Shown here: positions 8,243 through 16,580 of the stretch, in pieces
How positions within the stretch are numbered: the stretch's first letter is position 1
How the letters are laid out: each line of letters begins with the position of its first letter
Source of the DNA: Bacillota bacterium
Lineage (GTDB): Bacteria; Bacillota; Clostridia; Christensenellales; CAG-138
Assembly (NCBI GenBank): GCA_023399275.1
Contig: JAEWQH010000038.1
Coordinates: 1-57,734, forward strand
Direction: 5' to 3'
Length of the DNA stretch: 57,734 nt
Program-made: the position numbers and the translations under genes
The notes under the pieces: generated by a model
Databases searched by the model: none
Told to the model about the DNA's origin: nothing
What the model saw: the letters and a program-made list of their open reading frames with translations, nothing else

Positions 8243-8782
8243 TTACTTACCGGTCTTGCCTTCCTTGCGGCGAACGACCTCGTTCTCGTAGCGAATGCCT
8301 TTGCCCTTGTAGGGCTCGGGCGGACGCACCGCGCGGATATCGGCGGCCACCTGGCCAACCTTCTGCTTATCGATGCCCTTGACCGTGATCTTCGTAGCCG
8401 ACGGGACCTCAAAGCTGATGCCCGCGGGCGCCGGGAAGTTCACCGGATGGGAATAACCGACGTTGATCACAAGGCCCGTGCCCTGCGCCTGCACTTTGTA
8501 ACCGACGCCGACGATCTCCAGCTTCTTTTCGAAGCCGCTCGTCGCGCCCGTCACCATATTGTTGATGAGCGTACGGGTCAGGCCGTGGAGTGCGCGGTGG
8601 CGTTTGTCGTCACTGGGGCGTTTCACGGTGAGCACACCGGCGTCCTGCTCGATCACCATCTCCGAGGAGACCTTTTCGGTGAGCGTGCCTTTCGGACCCT
8701 TTACGGTGACGACGTTGCCGTCTTCGACCGTAATTGTCACTCCGGCTGGGATGCTGACCGGAAGTTTTCCGATACGAGACAT
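8243..8782 (-). CDS. rplF: 50S ribosomal protein L6
   Basis: 179 residues made of two repeated L6 domains, starting MSRIGKLPVSIPAGV and ending in the signature PPEPYKGKGIRYENEVVRRK. L6 lies near the sarcin-ricin loop and the GTPase factor-binding site. Intact and of normal length. Confidence 0.98.
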   Translation of the reverse strand: MSRIGKLPVSIPAGVTITVEDGNVVTVKGPKGTLTEKVSSEMVIEQDAGVLTVKRPSDDKRHRALHGLTRTLINNMVTGATSGFEKKLEIVGVGYKVQAQGTGLVINVGYSHPVNFPAPAGISFEVPSATKITVKGIDKQKVGQVAADIRAVRPPEPYKGKGIRYENEVVRRKEGKTGK

Positions 8783-8838
8783 GTTGTTTTCTCCTTTTTT
8801 GTCAAATCATGCGGGCGCGTCCAACCGCCCGGTCGCTA

Positions 8839-9231
8839 TTACCAAACGTAGGCCAGCACTTCGCCGCCAACGCCCTGCTTGCGCGCTTCACGGTCGGTCA
8901 TCACGCCGCGGGAGGTGGACACGATCGCAACGCCGAGGCCGCCGAGGACCTTGGGCATTTCGTCCTTGCGCGCATAGACGCGAAGGCCGGGGCGCGAGAT
9001 GCGCTTGATGCCGACGATGACGCGCTGCTTGTTTGCGCCATACTTAAGCTGGATGCGGATCGTCTTCTTCTCGCCATCCGAAATGACGTCGAAGCTCTTG
9101 ATGTACCCTTCTTCCACGAGGATCTGCGCGATGGCCTTCTTCATCGTGGATGCGGGGATTTCGACGGAATCATGCTTCGCGATCAGCGCGTTGCGGATAC
9201 GGGTGAGCATATCGGCAATGGTATCTGTCAT
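8839..9231 (-). CDS. rpsH: 30S ribosomal protein S8
   Basis: 130 residues starting MTDTIADMLTRIRNA. The C-terminal 16S rRNA-binding signature GVAIVSTSRGVMTDREARKQ is intact. In E. coli S8 is the translational repressor of the spc operon; whether it is here is not shown by the sequence. Confidence 0.98.
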   Translation of the reverse strand: MTDTIADMLTRIRNALIAKHDSVEIPASTMKKAIAQILVEEGYIKSFDVISDGEKKTIRIQLKYGANKQRVIVGIKRISRPGLRVYARKDEMPKVLGGLGVAIVSTSRGVMTDREARKQGVGGEVLAYVW

Positions 9232-9245
9232 GTTCGTTTCCTCCT

Positions 9246-9431
9246 TTACCAGCTTGCCTTGCGTACGCCGGGGATCTCGCCCTTATACGCCAGTTCGCGG
9301 AAGCAGATGCGGCAGATGCCATACTTGCGCAGAACCGAGTGGGGCCGGCCGCAGATGCGGCAGCGGGTGTAAGCACGGGTGCTGAACTTCGGCTCGCGCG
9401 CCTGCTTTAACTTCATGCTTGTCTTAGCCAT
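9246..9431 (-). CDS. rpsN: 30S ribosomal protein S14, type Z
   Basis: 61 residues, the short zinc-binding type: CRICGRPH and CRICF supply the two CxxC pairs. It ends in the conserved GEIPGVRKASW. S14 sits in the 30S head. Usual position between rplE and rpsH. Confidence 0.98.
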   Translation of the reverse strand: MAKTSMKLKQAREPKFSTRAYTRCRICGRPHSVLRKYGICRICFRELAYKGEIPGVRKASW

Positions 9432-9452
9432 AATTCTTGCTTTCCTCCCTTA

Positions 9453-10337
9453 TCAGCCCTGCGCAAACGGGATGCCAAGCTGCGTGAGCAGCTCTTTGCA
9501 CTCCTCGTCGGTCTTGGCGCTCGTGACGAACACAACGTTCATGCCGCGCACCTTATCGACGTCGTCATAGTTGATCTCCGGAAAGATCAGCTGTTCCTTG
9601 AGGCCGAGGGCATAGTTGCCGCGCCCGTCAAACGCCTTGTCGGACACGCCGCGGAAGTCGCGCACGCGGGGCAGGACGATGTTGAAGAGCTTATCGACAA
9701 AGTAGTACATCCGATCGCCGCGCAGCGTTACCTTCGCGCCGATGGTCATACCTTCGCGCACTTTGAAGTTTGCAACGCTCTTCTTGGCGCGGGTCGTGAT
9801 CGCCTTCTGGCCGGCGATGAGGCTCAGCTCCTTGATGGCCGCCTCGATGCCCTTGGGGTTTTCCTTATCGGAACCCAGGCCCATGTTGATGACGACCTTC
9901 TCAAGGTACGGGATTTCCATCACGTTTTTATAGCCAAACTTCGTCCTCAGCGCGGGCGCAATCTCTTGCTGATAGCGCTGCTTGAGCCGCGGCATGCCTT
10001 CGAGCTTTTTCATGTCCGCCTGCGCGCCCTTGGCCTTTTTGGCTGCGGGCTTTGCTGCGGCTTCCGCCTTCTTTTCGACCTTGGCCGCGGCTTCCTTGAC
10101 AGCGCCGGCTGCCTTGGCTACCGTTTCGACGGCTGCCTCGGTCACGGCCTCGGCTGCTTTTTCGGCGGTCTCGGCGGCGGCTTTGGCGGTCTTTTTCACG
10201 GTCTTCTCGACGGCTTCTGCGGCTTCGGCGGCCTTGGGAGCTGCCTTTTTCGCGGCTTTCTTCACTTCCTCAACAACCGTTTCGGCTGCTGCTTCCACGG
10301 CGTCTGTTACGGTTTCGATGTCTTTTTTCGTTGCCAC
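9453..10337 (-). CDS. rplE: 50S ribosomal protein L5 with long Ala/Lys/Glu-rich N-terminal extension
   Basis: 294 residues, while L5 is normally about 180. The L5 core begins near residue 115 (MPRLKQRYQQEIAP) and is complete, with KVVINMGLG, the IAGQKAITTRAKKSVANFK segment and the C-terminal INYDDVDKVRGMNVVFVTSA. Residues 1-114 are a low-complexity helix-forming segment of Ala, Lys, Glu, Val and Thr, like a histone H1 tail. The start is a GTG with an excellent AAGGAGG site 8 nt upstream. The internal Met at 109 and 115 have no usable site, so the extension is probably translated. L5 binds 5S rRNA and P-site tRNA in the central protuberance. Confidence 0.95.
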   Translation of the reverse strand: MATKKDIETVTDAVEAAAETVVEEVKKAAKKAAPKAAEAAEAVEKTVKKTAKAAAETAEKAAEAVTEAAVETVAKAAGAVKEAAAKVEKKAEAAAKPAAKKAKGAQADMKKLEGMPRLKQRYQQEIAPALRTKFGYKNVMEIPYLEKVVINMGLGSDKENPKGIEAAIKELSLIAGQKAITTRAKKSVANFKVREGMTIGAKVTLRGDRMYYFVDKLFNIVLPRVRDFRGVSDKAFDGRGNYALGLKEQLIFPEINYDDVDKVRGMNVVFVTSAKTDEECKELLTQLGIPFAQG

Positions 10338-10358
10338 TTGTCAGTTCCTCCTTCCGCC

Positions 10359-10700
10359 TTAGTCGATGACTTTACCGCACTTTTTGCAAACGCGGACGCT
10401 CTTTTGTTTCTTCTCGCCGGAGATCTCAACTTCCTTGAGTTTATGGGCGATGCGGGTGGGCTTGTCGCACTTGGGGCAGACGAGCATCACATTGGAGGCA
10501 TGGATGGGGCCTTCCTTCTCGATGCGGCCGCCGGGCTGGCCCTGTTTGCGGGGCTTGACGTGGCGGGTCACCATCGCGGCGCCCTGCACGATCACGCGCT
10601 CGTCTTCGGGCTGCGCGATGAGAATCTTGCCCTTCTTGCCCTTGTCTTTGCCGGAGATGACAACGACGGTATCGCCTTTTTTGACGTTTAAGCTGTTCAT
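10359..10700 (-). CDS. rplX: 50S ribosomal protein L24, zinc-ribbon form
   Basis: 113 residues. The KOW motif is at the N-terminus (KKGDTVVVISGKDKGKKGKI), followed by conserved NVMLVCPKC. Two CxxC pairs (CPKC and CKKC) make the C+ form. L24 starts 50S assembly by binding the 5' end of 23S rRNA. Confidence 0.97.
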   Translation of the reverse strand: MNSLNVKKGDTVVVISGKDKGKKGKILIAQPEDERVIVQGAAMVTRHVKPRKQGQPGGRIEKEGPIHASNVMLVCPKCDKPTRIAHKLKEVEISGEKKQKSVRVCKKCGKVID

Positions 10701-10714
10701 GTCATGCTCCTCCT

Positions 10715-11083
10715 TTACAGTACTTCCGGCGCGAGGGAGACGATCTTCATATAGTCCTTCTCACGCAGTTCGCGCGCCACGGGCCCAAAGATACGGGTGC
10801 CGCGGGGCTGCTTTTGGTCGTTGATGATGACGGCGGCATTGTCGTCGAACCGGATATAGCTCCCGTCCGGACGCTGGATGCCGGATACCGTGCGCACGAC
10901 GACCGCGCGGACGACGTCCTTCTTCTTGACCGCGCCGCCCGGCGAAGCGGACTTGACGCTGGCCACGATCACATCGCCAATATTGGCGGACTTACGGTAG
11001 GAACCGCCCAGCACGCGAATGCACATGATCTCCTTCGCGCCGCTGTTGTCCGCGACCTTTAATCTGGTTTGCGGTTGAATCAT
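10715..11083 (-). CDS. rplN: 50S ribosomal protein L14
   Basis: 122 residues from the start MIQPQTRLKVADNSGAKEIM; the frame is open upstream but this is the universal L14 start. It contains GDVIVASVKSASPGGAVKKK and ends FMKIVSLAPEVL-like (YMKIVSLAPEVL). L14 forms intersubunit bridges and is the binding site of RsfS. Confidence 0.98.
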   Translation of the reverse strand: MIQPQTRLKVADNSGAKEIMCIRVLGGSYRKSANIGDVIVASVKSASPGGAVKKKDVVRAVVVRTVSGIQRPDGSYIRFDDNAAVIINDQKQPRGTRIFGPVARELREKDYMKIVSLAPEVL

Positions 11084-11103
11084 ATTCCCAGTTCCTCCAG
11101 TCT

Positions 11104-11361
11104 TTACTTCGCCTTCTCGACGATCTCGACGAGGCGCCACCGCTTATCCTTGCTGATGGGGCGCGTTTCCATAATCTTAACGGTATCGCCGACGCCGCAC
11201 TGGTTCTCTTCGTCGTGAACCTTGAACTTCCGGGTGCGGTTGACCATCTTGCCGTACAACGGGTGGCGAACCTTGGTCTTGATGGCGACAACGGCGGTTT
11301 TGTCCATCTTATCGCTGACGACCACGCCGACACGGGTCTTTCTGTAGCCTCTTACTTCCAT
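11104..11361 (-). CDS. rpsQ: 30S ribosomal protein S17
   Basis: 85 residues from the start MEVRGYRKTRVGVVVSDKMD. OB-fold S17 features are clear: KTAVVAIKTKVRHPLYGK and the C-terminal ETRPISKDKRWRLVEIVEKA. It binds the 5' domain of 16S rRNA. The upstream open frame is not used, since an AGGAGG site precedes the chosen ATG. Confidence 0.98.
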   Translation of the reverse strand: MEVRGYRKTRVGVVVSDKMDKTAVVAIKTKVRHPLYGKMVNRTRKFKVHDEENQCGVGDTVKIMETRPISKDKRWRLVEIVEKAK

Positions 11362-11381
11362 GTGCTCTGTCCTCCTTCCCG

Positions 11382-11585
11382 TTACTCGGCTGCCTTCGCA
11401 AGCTCGCGCTCGCGAATGATCGTTTTTACCCTTGCGATGTCCTTCTTGCACTCACTGATGCGGTTCGGGTTCGCAAGGCCGCCGGTCGCCGACTGAAAGC
11501 GAAGATTGAACAGCTCGCTCTTAAGCTCTTTTTCCTGAGCCGCAAGCGCGTCGTTGGTCATTTCGCGAAACTTATTTGCCTTCAT
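11382..11585 (-). CDS. rpmC: 50S ribosomal protein L29
   Basis: 67 residues starting MKANKFREMTNDALAAQ, forming a two-helix coiled coil with the conserved LFNLRFQSATGGLANPNRI. L29 lies at the tunnel exit by L23. The start lies 14 nt inside the end of rplP, so translation is coupled. Confidence 0.97.
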   Translation of the reverse strand: MKANKFREMTNDALAAQEKELKSELFNLRFQSATGGLANPNRISECKKDIARVKTIIRERELAKAAE

Positions 11586-12012
11586 CGGTTTCACCACCCT
11601 TTTCGGTTTCCTTCTTGATCATCTTGCACTTGAGCGGCAGCTTGTGCATGGCGAGACGAAGCGCCTCGAATGCATCTTCCTGCTCAACGCCGGCGATCTC
11701 AAAGAGGACGCGGCCGGGTTTTACGACGGCGACCCAGTACTCCGGCGAGCCCTTGCCACTGCCCATGCGGGTTTCGGCGGGCTTTTCGGTGACGGGCTTG
11801 TCGGGGAAGATCTTGATCCAGACCTGGCCGCCGCGCTTGATGTAACGCGTCATAGCGACACGCGCCGCCTCGATCTGTTGGCTGGTCACCCAGCAGGGCT
11901 CCATCGCCACGAGGCCGTATTCACCGTAGGAGATCGTGTTGCCACGGGTGGCTTTCCCCTTCATACGGCCGCGGAACACTCTGCGCCGCTTAACTCTCTT
12001 CGGCATCAACAT
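11572..12012 (-). CDS. rplP: 50S ribosomal protein L16
   Basis: 146 residues starting MLMPKRVKRRRVFRGRMKGK. Conserved GLVAMEPCWVTSQQIEAAR and the GSGKGSPEYWVAVVKPGRVL segment near the A site are present. The C-terminus has a short charged tail that overlaps rpmC. The arginine in the GRMKGK... motif region is normal for the family. Confidence 0.98.
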   Translation of the reverse strand: MLMPKRVKRRRVFRGRMKGKATRGNTISYGEYGLVAMEPCWVTSQQIEAARVAMTRYIKRGGQVWIKIFPDKPVTEKPAETRMGSGKGSPEYWVAVVKPGRVLFEIAGVEQEDAFEALRLAMHKLPLKCKMIKKETEKGGETDEGK

Positions 12013-12014
12013 GG

Positions 12015-12686
12015 TTATTTGCCCCCTTCCTCACGCTTTTCGGAAACGCCGCGCTTGCCGAGCAGCTCGCCTTTGTAGATCCAGACCTTGCAGCCGATGC
12101 GGCCGTAGGTGGTCTTCGCTTCCGCAAAGCCGTACTGGATGTCCGCGCGCATGGTCTGCAGCGGGATAGAGCCGTCGTGATAGCCTTCGCTTCTGGCGAT
12201 TTCCGCGCCGCCGAGACGGCCGGAGACCATAAGCTTGATTCCTTTTACGCTGTTTTTCTGCATCGCGCGGCCCATGGACTGCTTCATGGCGCGGCGGAAG
12301 CTGATGCGCTTCTCAAGCTGCGACGCGATGTTCTCCGCAACCAGCTGCGCGTCCGCGTCCGGATCACGGATCTCCATGATGTTGACGCTCACGTCCTTGC
12401 CGATCGCCTTCTTGATGTCTTCCTTGATCACTTCGATGCCCGTGCCGCCCTTGCCGATGAGAAGGCCCGGGCGCGCGGTGAAGATGCTCACGGTGATCTT
12501 GCCGGCCGCGCGGTCGATCTCGATGCGCGAAATGCTGGCCTGATAGTACTTCTTCTTCACGAAGTCACGGATCTTGCGGTCCTCGACGAGGAAATCTGCA
12601 AAGTCCTTCTTGGAGGCGTACCAGCGGGTGTTCCAGTCCTTGATGACGCCAACGCGGAACCCGTTCGGATTAACTTTTTGACCCAT
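12015..12686 (-). CDS. rpsC: 30S ribosomal protein S3
   Basis: 223 residues starting MGQKVNPNGFRVGV. The KH domain is visible (ARPGLLIGKGGTGIEVIKED), as is the C-terminal domain (GIKLMVSGRLGGAEIARSE and GCKVWIYKGE). S3 lies at the mRNA entry channel. The gap to rplP is only 2 nt. Confidence 0.98.
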   Translation of the reverse strand: MGQKVNPNGFRVGVIKDWNTRWYASKKDFADFLVEDRKIRDFVKKKYYQASISRIEIDRAAGKITVSIFTARPGLLIGKGGTGIEVIKEDIKKAIGKDVSVNIMEIRDPDADAQLVAENIASQLEKRISFRRAMKQSMGRAMQKNSVKGIKLMVSGRLGGAEIARSEGYHDGSIPLQTMRADIQYGFAEAKTTYGRIGCKVWIYKGELLGKRGVSEKREEGGK

Positions 12687-12701
12687 TGCTTATATCCTCC
12701 C

Positions 12702-13088
12702 TTACTTCGCCTGATCCAGCACAACCGTGATATGGCTCGTGCGCTTGCGAATCGAGCTTGCGCGGCCGTGCGCTCTCGGCCGGAAACGCTTCAGGGTCGG
12801 TCCCTGGTTGGCGTAGATCTCGGCGACGATCAGCTCTTCGCGGTTGAGGTCGAGGTTGTTCTCCGCGTTTGCAACGGCGCTCTTGAGCAGCTTTGCCACC
12901 GGCTCGGTCGCCGCCTTGGGCGTGTAGAGCAGGATGGCCTCCGCCTCACGGACGCTCTTGCCGCGGATGAGGTCGATCACGGCCTTTACCTTGCGCGAAG
13001 AGATGCGGATGTATTTTGCGGTGGCATGCGGGCGCTTGTCGGCGTTGGCCGAGCGCTTTGCCGCCTTTTCTCTCATTCTGGTTGCCAT
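12702..13088 (-). CDS. rplV: 50S ribosomal protein L22
   Basis: 128 residues. L22 core: ATAKYIRISSRKVKAVIDLI and the tunnel-lining hairpin region ending RFRPRAHGRASSIRKRTSHI. About 18 lysine/arginine-rich residues precede the core, slightly longer than usual. The ATG has a strong AAGGAGG site. Confidence 0.97.
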   Translation of the reverse strand: MATRMREKAAKRSANADKRPHATAKYIRISSRKVKAVIDLIRGKSVREAEAILLYTPKAATEPVAKLLKSAVANAENNLDLNREELIVAEIYANQGPTLKRFRPRAHGRASSIRKRTSHITVVLDQAK

Positions 13089-13103
13089 TTGCTTCGTTCC
13101 TCC

Positions 13104-13385
13104 TTACCTTGCAGAAGAGGACTTTTCGGAGCCCCTGTGTCCTCTGAACGTACGCGTCGGCGCGAATTCGCCGAGCTTATGGCCGACCATTTCCTCGGTC
13201 ACGTACACGGGCACATGCTTTTTGCCGTCATGCACCGCGATGGTGTGTCCGACCATCTGCGGGAAGATGGTAGAGGCGCGAGACCACGTCTTGACGACGG
13301 TCTTTTTTCCGCTCGCGTTCATCGCCTCGATCCGCCCGAGAAGGCGTTCGCTGATAAACGGGCCTTTTTTAACCGATCTGCTCAT
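13104..13385 (-). CDS. rpsS: 30S ribosomal protein S19
   Basis: 93 residues starting MSRSVKKGPFISERLL. The conserved TWSRASTIFPQMVGHTIAVH and HKLGEFAPTRTFRGH are intact. S19 forms the head complex with S13 near the A site. Normal position between rplB and rplV. Confidence 0.98.
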   Translation of the reverse strand: MSRSVKKGPFISERLLGRIEAMNASGKKTVVKTWSRASTIFPQMVGHTIAVHDGKKHVPVYVTEEMVGHKLGEFAPTRTFRGHRGSEKSSSAR

Positions 13386-13408
13386 TGTCTATCTCCTTCC
13401 TCTTCCCG

Positions 13409-14248
13409 TTACTTCCCGCCGCTGTTGCTGCGGCGCACGATGTACTTGTTGGTCGGGTTCTTATGCTTGCGCGTCTTGTAGCCGAGCGCGGGTTTACCCC
13501 ACGGGGTAACCGGGCCGGGCTTGCCGATCGGGCTCTTGCCCTCGCCGCCGCCGTGCGGATGGTCGCATGGATTCATGACGCTGCCGCGCACCGTCGGGCG
13601 CACGCCCATGTGGCGCTTGCGGCCGGCTTTGCCGATCTGGATGTTGGCGTGGTCGATGTTGCCGACCTGGCCGATCGTGGCCTTGGCATTCATCGGGATG
13701 AGGCGGACTTCGCCGCTGGGCAGACGAACCTGCGCATACGCGCCCTCTTTCGCCATCAGCTGCGCGGCGTTGCCGGCGGAGCGGACGAGTTGGGCGCCCT
13801 TGCCGGGCTTGAGCTCGATGCAGTGAATCATCGTGCCGACCGGGATGTTCGCGATCGGCAGCGCGTTGCCGACCTTGATGTCGGCCGTTTCGCCCGAGAC
13901 GATCAGGTCGCCGACCTTGAGGCCCAGCGGAGCGATGATGTAGCGCTTCTCGCCGTCGAGATAGTGCAGCAGCGCGATGTTTGCCGAGCGGTTCGGGTCG
14001 TACTCCACAGAGAAGACCTTCGCGGGGACGTTGTCCTTGTTGCGCTTGAAGTCGATGATACGGTACTTCTGGCGCGCGCCGCCGCCCTGGTGACGGACGG
14101 TGATCTTGCCGCTGTTGTTGCGGCCGGCATTCTTTCTCTTATCTTCGACCAGCGAGCGCTCCGGCGTCTTCTTGGTGATCTCCTCAAACGAAGAGACCGT
14201 CATAAAGCGCTGGCCCGGCGTGGTCGGGTTGATTTTACGGATACCCAT
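13409..14248 (-). CDS. rplB: 50S ribosomal protein L2
   Basis: 279 residues. Starts MGIRKINPTTPGQRFMTVSS. The C-terminal part carries RGSVMNPCDHPHGGGEGKSP, which holds the histidine near the peptidyl transferase centre. L2 is a universal protein needed for subunit association. Intact. Confidence 0.98.
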   Translation of the reverse strand: MGIRKINPTTPGQRFMTVSSFEEITKKTPERSLVEDKRKNAGRNNSGKITVRHQGGGARQKYRIIDFKRNKDNVPAKVFSVEYDPNRSANIALLHYLDGEKRYIIAPLGLKVGDLIVSGETADIKVGNALPIANIPVGTMIHCIELKPGKGAQLVRSAGNAAQLMAKEGAYAQVRLPSGEVRLIPMNAKATIGQVGNIDHANIQIGKAGRKRHMGVRPTVRGSVMNPCDHPHGGGEGKSPIGKPGPVTPWGKPALGYKTRKHKNPTNKYIVRRSNSGGK

Positions 14249-14261
14249 GGTTCGTCCTCCC

Positions 14262-14558
14262 TTACTGCGAGATGCTGTCGAAGAACTCGATGCCTTTGGA
14301 GTTCTCCTTGAGCTTCACATAGGCCTTCTTGCTGCTCGGCGTGCGGCCCGAAGAGTTGCCCTGACGGCGCAGTTTGCCGTCCCGGTTGATGGTGTGCACG
14401 CTTTCCACTTCCACGCCGAAGATCTCCTCGACCGCCTTCTTGATCTCGATCTTGTTGGCGGTTTTTTCGACCTCAAACGTATAGGTCTTGGCCGGAAACT
14501 GGTCGTAACTCTTCTCGGTCAGAACCGGTTTTTTGATGATGTCATAAGGGCTCTTCAT
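14262..14558 (-). CDS. rplW: 50S ribosomal protein L23
   Basis: 98 residues starting MKSPYDIIKKPVLTEKSYDQ, with TFEVEKTANKIEIKKAVEEI. L23 marks the tunnel exit, where trigger factor and SRP dock. The start overlaps the rplD stop by one base (TAATG). Confidence 0.98.
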   Translation of the reverse strand: MKSPYDIIKKPVLTEKSYDQFPAKTYTFEVEKTANKIEIKKAVEEIFGVEVESVHTINRDGKLRRQGNSSGRTPSSKKAYVKLKENSKGIEFFDSISQ

Positions 14559-15178
14559 TACGCGTACACCTCCTCGATCTTCTTGGCCGACGCCTCGGTG
14601 AGGATCAGCATCTTGTACTTGAGAATCTCGTACGCGCTCAGGGTGCCGACCAGCGTGGTCTTGACGCCGGGGATGTTGCGCGCAGCGCGCTCCACCGTGG
14701 CGTTGGGTTCCGGCAGGACGATGAGCGCCTGCCCGGCCTTGACGGCCTCGAGAACCTTGACCATTTCCTTGGTCTTGGCTTCCTTGAGATTCAGCTCGTT
14801 GAAGAGGACGAGCTCGTTGTCGAGAACCTTGCCGGAGAGCGCGCTCTTCACCGCGACGCGCTTGACCTTCTTGTTGACGCGGATGCTGTAGTCGCGGGGC
14901 TTGGGCGCGAACACCACGCCGCCGTGCCGCCACTGGGGCGAGCGGGTGGAACCCTGGCGGGCACGGCCGGTGCCCTTCTGGCGCCAAGGCTTGATGCCGC
15001 CGCCGGAGACTTCCGCGCGGGTGAGGGCGCTCTGCGTGCCCTGGCGGCAGTTGGCCAGGTGCGCCTTGACGACCTCGTGGAGAACATATTGGTTGACAGG
15101 CTGTCCAAAAGTGTTTTCGGAGAGCTCGTATTCGCCGACCTGTTTGCCGGTGATATCGACAATTGCTACTTTAGGCAT
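14558..15178 (-). CDS. rplD: 50S ribosomal protein L4
   Basis: 206 residues. The conserved extended loop that lines the exit tunnel is present (KPWRQKGTGRARQGSTRSPQ), and the C-terminal Rossmann-like part follows. In E. coli L4 represses its own S10 operon at the leader; this is not shown here. Confidence 0.98.
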   Translation of the reverse strand: MPKVAIVDITGKQVGEYELSENTFGQPVNQYVLHEVVKAHLANCRQGTQSALTRAEVSGGGIKPWRQKGTGRARQGSTRSPQWRHGGVVFAPKPRDYSIRVNKKVKRVAVKSALSGKVLDNELVLFNELNLKEAKTKEMVKVLEAVKAGQALIVLPEPNATVERAARNIPGVKTTLVGTLSAYEILKYKMLILTEASAKKIEEVYA

Positions 15179-15192
15179 TCTCTTGCTCCTCC

Positions 15193-15819
15193 TTACTTCA
15201 CGGTGCTCGTCACGGAGACGAGGCCGCCCTTCGGGCCGGGAACCGCGCCCTTGACGAGCAGCAGGTTGCGCTCCACATCCACGCGCACAACCTCGAGGTT
15301 CTGTACGGTGACGGTCTCGCTGCCCATGTGGCCGGGAAGGTTTTTGTGCTTGAACACGCGGGACGGGCTCGAGTTTGCGCTCATGGAGCCGACGCCGCGG
15401 TGATAGTGCGAACCGTGGGTCATCTTGCCGCGGTGCTGGTTGTGGCGCTTGATGACGCCCTGAAAACCTTTGCCTTTGCTCACGCCGCGAACATCGATCT
15501 TGTCGCCCTCGGCGAATGCATCCGCCTTGATGACCTGGCCGACTTCGTAGCTGTTTGCATCGTCGAGCTTGAACTCTCTCATATAACGGAGGGGTTTCAC
15601 GCCCGCTTTGGCAAAATGCCCCGTTTTCGGCTTGTTGGAGAGCTTTTCACGCAGCTCGCCGTAACCGACCTGAACCGCTTCGTATCCGTCCGTGCCGACG
15701 GTCTTCTTCTGGATGACGGGGCAGGGACCGGCTTCGATGACTGTCACGGGGATCATGGTACCGTCAGCTCGGAACATCTGCGTCATACCGATCTTTTTGC
15801 CCAAAATGGCTTTCTTCAT
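15193..15819 (-). CDS. rplC: 50S ribosomal protein L3
   Basis: 208 residues starting MKKAILGKKIGMTQMFRADG. The tunnel-side loop FQGVIKRHNQHRGKMTHGSH, with the glutamine that is often methylated, and SSPSRVFKHKNLPGHMG are intact. L3 is an early-assembly 50S protein. Confidence 0.98.
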   Translation of the reverse strand: MKKAILGKKIGMTQMFRADGTMIPVTVIEAGPCPVIQKKTVGTDGYEAVQVGYGELREKLSNKPKTGHFAKAGVKPLRYMREFKLDDANSYEVGQVIKADAFAEGDKIDVRGVSKGKGFQGVIKRHNQHRGKMTHGSHYHRGVGSMSANSSPSRVFKHKNLPGHMGSETVTVQNLEVVRVDVERNLLLVKGAVPGPKGGLVSVTSTVK

Positions 15820-15836
15820 GGTTTACCTCCGATTGG

Positions 15837-16142
15837 TTACAGTTTGATCTCGATGTCGACACCAGCCGGGAGATCAAGCTTCATCAGCGCGTCCACGGTC
15901 TTGGAAGACGGCTGGAGAATGTCGATCAGGCGCTTGTGCGTGCGCATCTCGAATTGCTCGCGGGAATCCTTGTACTTGTGCGTTGCGCGCAGAATGGTGA
16001 CGATTTCCGTCTCGGTCGGCAGGGGGATCGGGCCGCTGACCTGCGCGCCGGTTCTCTTGGCGGTTTCAACGATCTTCTCAGCGCTCTGATCGATCAGATA
16101 GCTTTCATACGCCTTGAGCTTGATGCGAATCCTGTTTGCCAT
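15837..16142 (-). CDS. rpsJ: 30S ribosomal protein S10
   Basis: First gene of the super-operon. 101 residues from the start MANRIRIKLKAYESYLIDQS; contains VSGPIPLPTETEIVTILR and ends PAGVDIEIKL. S10 is also NusE, the antitermination partner of NusB. The frame is open 13 codons upstream, but the AAAGGAGG site fixes this ATG. Confidence 0.98.
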   Translation of the reverse strand: MANRIRIKLKAYESYLIDQSAEKIVETAKRTGAQVSGPIPLPTETEIVTILRATHKYKDSREQFEMRTHKRLIDILQPSSKTVDALMKLDLPAGVDIEIKL

Positions 16143-16385
16143 GTTATTGATGTCCTCCTTTGATGTTGGGGCGGTACACAAAGCCGTGTGTTTCCTTCTT
16201 CATAAGGCAGGCGCAGCCTTTCGGCTGTGCGCTATGCTCGTTCGGGACTGCACGAATCGCCCTGCAGACTCGCCCTCGCCCGCTGTGCGGACGTTGGGTC
16301 TGAGCGGAAATTACCCGGATGGCAGAACCGGCAACCTCCCGTTCATCCCTTCCACGCGCAAAAGCATCGCCTTTGCGGCGCGAAC
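16143..16385 (-). promoter_or_regulatory. S10 operon 5' leader
   Basis: About 240 nt from the predicted start site to rpsJ. It contains a stable GAAA-loop hairpin near 16211-16232 (CAGCC-GAAA-GGCTG with a further GCGC clamp). This is a plausible site of feedback control, but no match to the E. coli L4 leader can be claimed. No gene was seen here. Confidence 0.45.
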
Positions 16386-16391
16386 AGAATT

Positions 16392-16420
16392 ATTCTACAT
16401 GCTCGAACGCAGGATTGCAA
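16392..16420 (-). promoter_or_regulatory. Promoter of the S10-spc-alpha operon
   Basis: TTGCAA, a 17-bp spacer, then TAGAAT on the minus strand, close to the housekeeping-sigma consensus. It is the best candidate upstream of rpsJ and lies downstream of the terminator of the neighbouring sugar operon. Confidence 0.65.
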
Positions 16421-16513
16421 GAAGAATTTTTACAATCCTGGCATCTTTTTCGCGGCGCACCGCGATCTGCGCCCAAAGCGTATCGCGGCAAGTCCGCCGC
16501 ACGCTGCGCGCAG

Positions 16514-16547
16514 AAAACGGCGCCTGCTCGCGCAGAGGCACCGTTTT
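16514..16547 (-). terminator. Terminator of the rhamnose transport operon
   Basis: A 12-bp stem with one G-U pair: AAAACGGTGCCT and AGGCGCCGTTTT around a 10-nt loop. The A and U tracts are within the stem, so it may work in both directions. It lies 34 nt after the isomerase stop. Confidence 0.7.
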
Positions 16548-16580
16548 CGCGATGGACGCGTTGCTACATATCTATATCGG

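Noticed and set aside
10081..10320. Ala/Lys-rich repeat before L5 as a separate small gene or as sequencing artefact
   Set aside because: It is in one frame with L5, has a strong ribosome site at its GTG, and shows no frameshift.
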